A stretch of DNA of 64,000 nucleotides from Cryptomeria japonica (lineage: Eukaryota; Streptophyta; Pinopsida; Cupressales; Cupressaceae), in assembly GCF_030272615.1 (NCBI RefSeq), contig NC_081414.1, forward strand, positions 764,379,413 through 764,443,412, read 5' to 3'. A model generated the notes under the pieces. It searched no databases and was not told the origin of the DNA. It was given only the letters and a program-made list of their open reading frames with translations. The position numbers and the translations under genes were made by a program. Shown one piece after another: positions 56,353-64,000 of this stretch; positions within the stretch are counted from its first letter, which is position 1; every line of letters starts with the position of its first letter.

Positions 56353-57121
56353 TCCTTAAGAAATGTGAAGTATTCCTTAAGGTGGATTTCAAGATAAAAT
56401 ATAAGTGTGGATGAAACTAAAAATTCCATGAGATAGAGATCAATGAATTTATCCATGGAGTGCTAAAATCCACGACCCATGGAAATCCACAACCTACAAA
56501 AATCCACAACTTTGGGGTCATTGTGGGCAATTGTGAAGGTAAGTGACGCTATCTAAATGTCTTGATAGGCAATGACGAGATACCTTGGATTGAATTGAGT
56601 GAGGAAATCGACATGATGAAAGTGAAGTGAAATAAAGTTTGTCAAGGTGAAGGTCGCCTTTATAGTGCTTATCCTCGAGTTGCTCATATCCACGACCTAG
56701 GTGGGAAGTGATGACCTTTTCCTTGAGTTGCCAAAATCCACACCTCAAGCATGGAGATGACAAGATTGAAGGTTGGGAAGAGGGGTCTAGAGGCTGATCC
56801 TCTAGTAGGAGTCCTGTGGACAGACCTGTCTCCTTCAACATTTCTATTATTCTCATTGCTCCCACAGTGCTCAGCTTCATTCCTTTGGTAATTGTTATTG
56901 TTGTTGGACTCCTGCTCCATTTTGCCCAACAATCGTGACATCATGTCCAACATGGTGTCAAACTTCCTTTCTATCCGAGCATCTTTGTCATCTTCTGCCA
57001 TTTTTCCAGCGTTTCTTTCCCTCAATGCTCCTGATAATGTGTCTACGTTAGGTACTTGTGGGATTTGGTACTGCTGTCTCCTCAGTTCCCTGTTAAAATA
57101 CCTTACTTCCCTTGCACTCAT
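56353..57121 (-). pseudogene. Gag-like fragment of a minus-strand LTR element
   Basis: From 57,121: MSAREVRYFNRELRRQQYQI, then ERKFDTMLDMMSRLLGKMEQ and an Asn-rich stretch (ESNNNNNYQRNEAEH). It begins 35 bp from a tRNA-Met-type primer site, as gypsy and copia Gag N-termini do. The coding signal fades below about 56,680. 56,353-56,520 repeats AAATCCAC-like words with no ORF. Confidence 0.5.
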
Positions 57122-57155
57122 TCAACAATTTTGATCACAAGATGGCAGGATGAAA

Positions 57156-57167
57156 GCTCTGATACCA
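57156..57167 (-). promoter_or_regulatory. tRNA-iMet primer-binding site
   Basis: Minus strand TGGTATCAGAGC, one base from the LTR start TGTAATGTCCC. Confidence 0.85.
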
Positions 57168-57168
57168 C

Positions 57169-58481
57169 TGTAATGTCCCTGCTAATTTCTGATATGAAAT
57201 CCTAATATTTTTCACTTACACATGTCAACAAACACTTGACTGTCATGGTTTATCATGCTGTTCTCAGTTTCAGTTAGACTTCAAAGACATTCTAAGCAAA
57301 TTCTTCATGCAAGATGAGTTTCAACAATGATAGAATATCATAGGAAAGATTCAAAACAACTACCCCAGTGAATTAAGGACAAACAGGACTCATATATCAG
57401 TCACAACTCTTGCTGTCATTTAATCAAATATTTGGCATACATCTTCAGAATACTGTCTAAATAAGATGCAGTCCTTAAACTAATTCAATCCTCATTGAGA
57501 ACCTTTACAACATGGTATTAAAGCACCATTATATGGACTGATCACAAGGACCAAGTCTCAGAATTCTGAGGACTAAGGACTGAGAACTACCCACACAATT
57601 ATAACTGATAAAACAAGGAATGAGAGGCTAGGAAACTTGTATGTAATCGCCAAGGTAGACCATGTAAGATGCAAATAAACCCCCAATGAAGATGGCTCCA
57701 ATGTGCAAGTTCAAGTCCAATTATGTGCCGTCCCTGCTGCTGTTGATGAAGGTCTGAAAATCTGCAGTCTATGGTCTTATTACTCCTTCAAACTGATCGA
57801 ACCCTCCTCTAGATGACAGTGCCTTACTTCCAAGGGTTTCTCAAGTTATCATATGCATCTAATAGTAAAAATCGAATGTCATGGAGGCCACGGACCTGCC
57901 TCAGATCAGACTCACGGTGTGATCCAAATTGACACCAAAAAGCCTTGCAAACTATCCAAAAGATATTGCCCTGCTCTCCTATTAATTATGGAATCATCAA
58001 ATGACAAAATCAAAGCAAATTGATGGAGGTATAAACAAAATCATGGGTATGAGGTTCTGCAACAGCAAATAGCAGCTCTGTATACTTCGATTTGCCACTA
58101 ACAAATGATGATTAATATTGCCAAGATGCCCAAAGGTAATCGCTATCTAATAATGCCCAAAGGATGCCTACACCATCACACAAAAGGAATCCTCAAATCT
58201 GCAAGTCTGAAGCACTACCATAATCCGATATCAAAACTCCTTATGCTCAATATGGAAAGCTGAATGCTTCCCACTCTCTTCGCAACCCTTCAGAGGGTCT
58301 TTCACCTCCTCAGTTATGCTGACCAAAGGGAGGTATTGTTCCCCAAGATCTTCTGTGGACAACCTGTGTCTCCACAACTCAACAAGAGATAACATGAACA
58401 ACTGATGCCCATCCCTCCATTTCCCTCTTCTATTTATTCTTTTCATAACCCCTTCATAAGATTCCTTCTAGAAGAGGGTAG
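57169..58481 (-). repeat. 5' LTR of the minus-strand element, cut by the next LTR
   Basis: Begins TGTAATGTCCCTGC beside the primer site. A minus-strand TATA-like AATAAATAG lies near 58,430. The U3 end is missing because a new LTR start appears at 58,482. No ORF of note inside. Confidence 0.5.
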
Positions 58482-58815
58482 TGTTGTGACCTAATCACAC
58501 ATCAACCCATCCCAGATAGGGACCCCCCTTTGCGTTTAGGCCCTTTTGGTCGTTTGGCTTTCATTTTTGTGTGTGTTAGTGGCAATCTCTTCAATCTCTC
58601 CGCGTTACGGGTGTTTGGGAGTCAGTTGGGGTTAATCTGCTTCTCTGTCAAGCAAATTTTGTGAGGTCTAGGGCCTGTTTTGTCCTTTTTCTAGGGTTTT
58701 GCCTTCTGTCCTAGATTTTAGGGGTTCCTGTTAGGGTTTCGGAAAAACTAAGCATACGACTGGAGTCGGGACCCTTCAGGGAACCTCCCAGCAAAATTTG
58801 AGCCCAAACGGAGTA

Positions 58816-58975
58816 ACTTTCTATTTTTAGAAAGTCCCTATTTTTTAGGGATTTTTCCGAGTCCCAGAATGTCGCCATTTTGCCAAAAATCAAACTTACT
58901 ATTTTTAGTAAGTCATCTTGCGCTCTGTCTTGGGCTCTAACTCTGACATTTTGGAAAGTTTCTATTTCGGGAAAG
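58816..58975. repeat. Cluster of short hairpins in the U3-like region
   Basis: ACTTTCTATTTTTAGAAAGT (58,816-58,835), CCCTATTTTTTAGGG (58,836-58,850), ACTTACTATTTTTAGTAAGT (58,894-58,913) and an imperfect unit around 58,957-58,978 share a TATTT-type tip with differing stems. Further palindromes, CCTAAAATTTAGG and ATCCC...GGGAT, lie at 59,783-59,816. Confidence 0.75.
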
Positions 58976-59129
58976 TCTATTTGTGGCAGGATCAGGCTAG
59001 CAGACAACGGAGAGTCAACATGCACAATCACTTCTAAATCTGGAAAGTTGAAAGCATACAGGTAGGGGTCTAATATGGCTAAATCTGAAGAATCATCCCT
59101 GGAGTGGAAGGTCAAAATATTCTAAGTCT

Positions 59130-59690
59130 GGAAGTCATTCACAAGCAAGAAATTCCGCCTCTCCATGGACATGGCCAAAATGCGCCCAGGTCAGGTCTGA
59201 GGCACCAAAACCAAGGATGAATTCACAAGTACAATTTTCCGCCTCTCCATGGACATGTGCAAAATGCGCCCAGGTCAAGTCTGGGGCGCCAAAACCAAGG
59301 ATGAATTCACAAGTACAATTTTCCGCCTCTCCATGGACATATGCAAAATGCGCCCAGGTCAGGTCTGGGGCACTGAAATCAAGAAGACATTCACAAGTGG
59401 AATTTTCCACCTCTCCATGGACAAAGCCAAAATGCGCCCAGGTCAAGTCTGGGGCGCTGAAACCAAGGATGAATTTACAAGTGCAATATTCCACCTATCC
59501 ATGGACAAAGCCAAAATGCGCCCAGGTCAGGTCTGGGGCACTGAAACCAAGGATGAATTCACAAGTGCAATATTCCGCCTCTCCGTGGACAGAGCCAAAA
59601 TGCGCCCAGGTCTAGTCTGGGGCGCTGAATCCATGAAGGCATTCACAAGTGGAAAATTCATGAATCCTTGGCGTGGCAAAATTTCACCCA
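59130..59690. repeat. 84-bp tandem repeat, about 6.5 copies
   Basis: Units begin near 59,136, 59,220, 59,304, 59,388, 59,472, 59,556 and 59,640 (partial) with ATTCACAAGT; each contains CTCCATGGACA and AAAATGCGCCCAGGTC. The period is divisible by three, so long frames are open on both strands, but I regard these as by-products. It lies about 500 bp upstream of the TATA box. Confidence 0.9.
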
Positions 59691-60103
59691 AGCAAAAAAA
59701 TTGAAATTTCGCCTAAGGCACAGAATCCAAGATGTCAAGGAGGAATAAAAAGCAGAAATTCCCCATCCAATGAACTTGACTCCTAAAATTTAGGAAGATC
59801 CCTAAAAAAAAAGGGATATGGAGAAAAGCCAGGAAAGTTCCTTCGACAGCACGAGATGACAAGTCGAAGTGGAATTGAGCAAATCCCGAGAAAGATCCTG
59901 CAATCTCCCTCCAAAATTGGAAAGTATGAAATCAACAAGTTGGCAAGAGGAATCTTCCAAGTATGACACATGACTTGGAGCATTTAAGGAAAGTTCTAAA
60001 TTTGAACTCACACGCATGGGAAATTGCCTTGCATGGCATAGTAATTAAGGAAAGTATGACGTGCCATAAATACAATTACTAATTCGATGCCTCTTGGGAA
60101 TTC

Positions 60104-60110
60104 TATATAA
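60104..60110 (+). promoter_or_regulatory. TATA box upstream of the accessory ORF
   Basis: CTATATAAG at 60,103-60,111, about 115 bp before the ATG at 60,223; transcription would start near 60,135-60,145. Confidence 0.6.
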
Positions 60111-60222
60111 GTTGGGAAAAACATTTCATTTTTCATGTGCAAGATTCAGGAAAGAAAGAATAAAGAAGTGAAAAGTTTTTTTATACTTAGTCTCTATTTC
60201 ATCATTTCGAAGTATTCCCAAG

Positions 60223-63200
60223 ATGGCAGAACCTAGCAGGACAGCTACTATCTCCAAGCAGGCAATGATCAAAGCAAAGATGAAGGATTTCTTTCCCCAT
60301 TCTCGGTTGAATTCAAGATGGGAAGAGATTAGTGATACCAACTTCGGCACGTTCAACTGGGCTGCATTCAAGATAAGAATGTTCGGAACTGCAGGACACA
60401 ACCCATCTCCGACAGCTGTCAAAATTGTGAGAAGTGGAATAGTTGCAGCAGCTGGCTTTCCTCCCGCCATTCAATGCCTAGATCTAGTCTTGGAATGTGC
60501 AGCACATTACAATCTGGAGCGGAAGACAATCTCAATGCCAAACGGCAAGTTACTGGCAACTTTGACTCCAGAAGCAATTGGCGAAGCCTTCGGAATCCCT
60601 TCACATTACTCCATGACGTACAGGACCAGCAACGGAGCTCAAACAGTCTATGAAGCAGGCCCCGCCAAATGTGCTGATTTGATCAACAAGCAATGGTTGC
60701 TAAAACCTAGAGTACACGTTTCCAAGATGCCCAAAACTCTCACAATCTTCGAGTTCAAGCAGGAATATGTGGACATGATAAAGATGCTGAGCAGAGTAAT
60801 GGGATGCTCACATTCGGTGAATTTCGAGCCTTGGATGTTCTTCTACATTGGCGAGATCATGAATTCTAATACACTGATCAATTGGGCTAGATTGATCAGC
60901 CACTACTTGCACGAACAATTGAAGAACCTGCAGGAGAAAAGGTCTCAGTCCTTTTCCATGAGTTCCTACCTATTCTATATGCTGGCACGAAGGGGTGGAT
61001 TCGATGGGCTGCCAGCAAGAGGAATCATGGGCTGCGGCCCAACTCAGCTAAAGGTGCATGAATGTTATCCTCAGCTACATCTCCACAACGTGAATTCTTA
61101 CAAGTTGGTGAATGACACCTTCACCATGTACCTGACACGACTTATGCAAAATAAGTTGCACATGAGGTTGTCTCCGCAAGCAAGTGCTTTGGTCTAGAAG
61201 TATGGCGCCGCGTTCCTGCAGTTCCTCAAGTTCACCTACATCAGGACGCAGGGCTTCTCATTCTAGCCTTACAAATTGCCTAGATATCCGTCGGATAAGT
61301 TGATACTGCTCGAGCTCATGAGGCAATTGACTGCCTACGATCAGCTGCAAAAGAAGAAGAAGAAGAAGCAATCTACTGAATTTCCAATTGTCTTGGGGGA
61401 TTTCATGGAGATATGCCCAAGATTGGAGGCCGCTGAAAGTGCAGCAAGTGAATTGGCGTTCTACCGCCTACCATGTTACACTTCCAGGGCCCAATATGAT
61501 CCTTACAGCCAGATCAGGAAGGTTGCCGGTGTCAAATTCATACATAGATTTCACTTGGAGGATTACTGGGTAGGTGCTAAGGATGACTTTGAGGTCCGGA
61601 GAAGAATGCACTCCAGACTGCCCCTTGACACCATCAGAATAAGTGAGATTCATCAGGTACCAGACCAGGTGAAGGAAGACTCAGATTTGATGCAACCTGA
61701 ATTTGAAAGGATAAAGGATCAACCTATCCTGTTGCCAGATTGGTCAAAGCCTGAGGTAGATGATTTGAACACTTTGGCCAAACCAGTGCTAAAATTCACT
61801 AAGCACTGGATTGACAGGCAGACAAGAGAGTTAGTGGAAAACCATGTCCATCTGACATACCAACTGATGGGAAATCTGGATTCTCGCAGCAAGGCAACTG
61901 AAGGCTCTTCACAGGGTTAGGCAGAAAGAGAGACACGGGTGGACAAAGGAAAAGGTGCCCCAAAGAGGCCAAGGGTAACAAAGACAAAGGATATCCAATA
62001 GGAAATCCCGTGCGAGGTTCAGCAAGAAGCCCAACAGGAGGAGCCTCCACAAAAGAGAACAAGGACAGGACGGGAACATTCACCAGTCAGCTCCGCAAGC
62101 GTACAAGAAGTAGAAATGTTCCCACATCCCGCAGGCCCACTTCCAGGGAATGTTCCAGCACCTGATATACTTAGCATCAATGCTTCACAGAGCCGTCATC
62201 AGCCAAGAAGTCAGAGACAAGAAGTTTCCCCGCACCTAGAAGAGGTTCGCCAGGATAATTTCATAGAGACTATCTTTGGCGAATTGGAAGAGGAATCTCA
62301 AGAACGGGAGCATGCAGAGGATTACAGCCATTCCATCCCCGTGCCAGATTGGTTGGTAGGCAGATTGGGAAATGAAGCAGGAAGGGAACCCAATCCTGCT
62401 CAAGAATTAGAGGAATTATTGAAGAGGATGGATCAGCCACCAGAAAGAAAAGCCCCCCGGAAGTTTTCCAAGGTAGTCAAGGAAGAATCTGGAGCCCGGA
62501 CCTTGCACATTGCTGAACCCGCGGTGGATAGGGATAGGAGTGAGATTAGGCAGGAAAATTACGTCATCAGGCAGGTGGATCTTGGCCATGCTTCCACCGG
62601 TCAAGTAATGGGAGATTTCGACGATTCTTCCTTTGCCATGAAGGAGAAATTGCTGAAGTGAAAAGCAAAATGTAAGCGGCTGAAGGAGGAAAACGGACTT
62701 CTATGCGAGTATGTCAGGAGTTTCAAGAAACCCCTCAGGGAAGCAGGTCCTTCATCCACTCCCCCTCCTTTCCTTCCCAAGGAAGTAATTGATGATGCAG
62801 AACTTACAAAGGCAATGGCACAGAATTCCAGCGAATGGGTGGAAGATGTTTATGCTGAGACAGGGAAATTTGTAGAAGATCTAACTCAGCTCCATTCGAG
62901 ATTCGTGGCCCTCCTGAATAGGTTGGAAATGGCAAAAGGACTATGGGAAGATGTTGATGTCTACCAAGATTTAACCATTTCCCGACTCAGGGCTCTGATG
63001 AGGACCCCAAGGCAAACACTGGTAGGCGGGAAAGTAATCGAGGAGAATGAAGCCTATGACTTTCCCCGATGGTTCTACGCCATCTGTTCAGGGAAGAACA
63101 CCCTTGATAAATTCAACATTGATTCCATCACCTTGAAGGAATCTATCAGAGGGATACAGGAAGAAATCCTCAGTGCCATGGAAGCTTTATTTTCAAGGAA

Positions 63201-63528
63201 ACTCAGCGATGGGGGAATAACAGTGAATTCCTTGAAATCCCAGTTGCATGATTTCTTCTTCGTCGGTTCGTTTCCCAAGGAACATTTTGCAAATGTTTCT
63301 TCATTCTCCGATATGATGAAGAAAACACAAGAAGCCATGGCGGATTGGGAAAGTTTCTTTTCCAGAAGTGAAGAGGAGATTGCCTTGATGGAATTCAACA
63401 TCGAGAATGTGCCAAGTGTCTCCATCGGAGAATTGGAGGCCGTCGTCGGTAGGTTCATTGCATACGCCATTAATGAGAGAGATAATGGTCGTCTGTTTTT
63501 GGACGAAAGTCTTTTGACTGAACAATAA
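60223..63528 (+). pseudogene. LTR-encoded accessory ORF, best-preserved copy (1,101 codons)
   Basis: One frame from ATG 60,223 (MAEPSRTATISKQAM) to TAA at 63,526, interrupted only by TAG at 61,195, 61,264, 61,918 and 61,999 and TGA at 62,659. Residues 1-330 are globular and helical (GKLLATLTPEAIGEAFGIPS; NFEPWMFFYIGEIMN). Residues 345-565 include LPRYPSDKLILLELMRQL, KKKKKK and FHLEDYWVGAKDDFEVRRRM. A basic linker (APKRPRVTK; PQKRTRTGRE) and an acidic linker follow to about 740, then ENYVIRQVDLG and a helical C-terminus (SEWVEDVYAETGKF onward). Blocks align with both 5.9-kb LTR copies. No catalytic motif. All five internal stops can arise from CAG or CGA by C-to-T change. Confidence 0.8.
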
Positions 63529-63830
63529 TGGCGTATTTATGGCTGAAGGGAACATTGACTAGGCGCAGGACCAGTCAACGCATGCCGCCACAGGATAAGG
63601 GAATCTTCTTGCATGTCGTCCCCTCATAATGGTTTTATGACGGATTCTTCTTGCATGTCGCCGTCGCTTGGAGGGTGATGGGCATTTATGACGACGTCAA
63701 TTATATTCCGAGCATGATCATCATCATGGGCGCTATTTTAGGCCCTTTTAAAATTTATTGTAAGTGGGCATAATGGGTTATTTAATGCAAATTCCCACCT
63801 TGTTGCACCTTGAGTGGGGAATCTTTAGGG
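63529..63830. other. Non-coding stretch between accessory ORF and TATA box
   Basis: It contains a repeated TCTTCTTGCATGTCG (near 63,604 and 63,645) and no ORF; presumably U3 promoter-proximal DNA. Confidence 0.45.
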
Positions 63831-63850
63831 AAAACCCTAATTAGGGTTTT
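63831..63850. promoter_or_regulatory. Perfect palindrome of two telo-box motifs
   Basis: AAAACCCTAATTAGGGTTTT places AAACCCTAA in both orientations 25 bp upstream of the TATA box. The telo box is a known plant promoter element; its role here is inferred. Confidence 0.6.
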
Positions 63851-63874
63851 GCATGTAATCTGGGCTTTGAGGCC

Positions 63875-63881
63875 TATATAA
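63875..63881 (+). promoter_or_regulatory. TATA box of the presumed retroelement promoter
   Basis: CCTATATAAGGGGG followed by a GGGGGTGACCCCC hairpin (63,882-63,894). Position and context match the R region of a plant LTR. Confidence 0.6.
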
Positions 63882-64000
63882 GGGGGTGACCCCCTCATTT
63901 GTAAACAGGAGAGACTATCGTCAAAGATTGTTGCTAAGAGTTTTTGAAGCAAACACTTAATACATTGTTCAATTGTTGGTGTGTTCTTGTGTTGTTTTGG

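Larger units (their letters stand above)
58482..64000 (+). mobile_element. Second giant LTR (partial, runs off the window)
   Basis: Begins TGTTGTGACCTAATCACAC. Plus-strand order: hairpins (58.8-59.0 kb), 84-bp tandem repeats (59.13-59.69 kb), a TATA box (60,104), a 3.3-kb accessory ORF (60,223-63,528), a second TATA box (63,875) and a presumed R region. This is the same order as in the 5.9-kb LTRs at 8.7-27.7 kb, and the ORFs are homologous. The LTR status is inferred from this parallel; the 3' end, primer site and pol would lie beyond 64,000. Confidence 0.55.

Noticed and set aside
59217-59704. Long plus-strand frames over the 84-bp repeat, and the antisense frame 59,135-59,494, as a repeat protein
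   Set aside because: The period is a multiple of three, so any frame without a stop in one unit stays open in all; open frames occur in several phases on both strands, and start/stop context is absent.

Overview
The window looks like intergenic DNA from a large, repeat-rich plant genome, probably a gymnosperm or conifer. I infer this from the dense nesting of old LTR retrotransposons, plant-type LINE and hAT families, and very little host coding sequence. No bacterial, organellar or viral genome is present. Almost every open frame belongs to a decayed retroelement.

Layout. One minus-strand Ty1/copia element frames positions 1 to about 32,470. Its 5' LTR and tRNA-Met primer site lie at 31.1-32.5 kb, its Gag is scattered over 30.6-31.1 kb and 27.7-29.1 kb, and its last Gag part and protease start lie at 1-586. 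Three insertions break it: an LTR with a short internal remnant (29,123-30,607), an 8.1-kb LINE (587-8,656, flanked by an 11-bp duplication) and a 19-kb Ty3/gypsy element (8,677-27,697, flanked by CACTT). Ignoring the LINE and the gypsy element brings the two halves of one copia CCHC zinc knuckle next to each other. The gypsy element has 5.9-kb LTRs and a Gag-PR-RNase H-RT-RNase H-INT interior, itself broken by a 944-bp TA-flanked inverted-repeat element. From 35 to 43.6 kb a solo LTR (CACAC duplication) contains a complete 7-kb non-autonomous copia-like element (ATTCT duplication). Then follow a hAT transposase relic (44.5-46.3 kb), a truncated Ty3/gypsy element (47.4-50.3 kb), a 678-bp LINE-like insertion with a 15-bp duplication, the last two exons of an intron-containing host-type gene (51.68-51.92 kb), another copia Gag fragment, a gypsy LTR/Gag fragment, and from 58,482 to the window end what looks like a second giant LTR.

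Most interesting point. A long accessory reading frame of one architecture (helical globular N-terminal region, then a K/R-rich and acidic linker, then coiled coil) occurs at five places in elements of different classes: inside both LTR copies of the 19-kb gypsy element, inside the second giant LTR at 60.2-63.5 kb, as a third ORF downstream of the LINE RNase H, and in place of pol in the 7-kb copia-like element. The three LTR-borne copies are clear homologues over about 1,050-1,100 codons. The LINE and copia-type versions share architecture and a short motif only. In both giant LTRs the frame lies upstream of a TATA box and downstream of a series of short imperfect hairpins; one series has about 15 units whose stem sequences vary while pairing is kept. 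All of these frames now carry stops, many explicable as C-to-T changes (CAG to TAG), so this looks like the fossil of a once-mobile accessory gene system.
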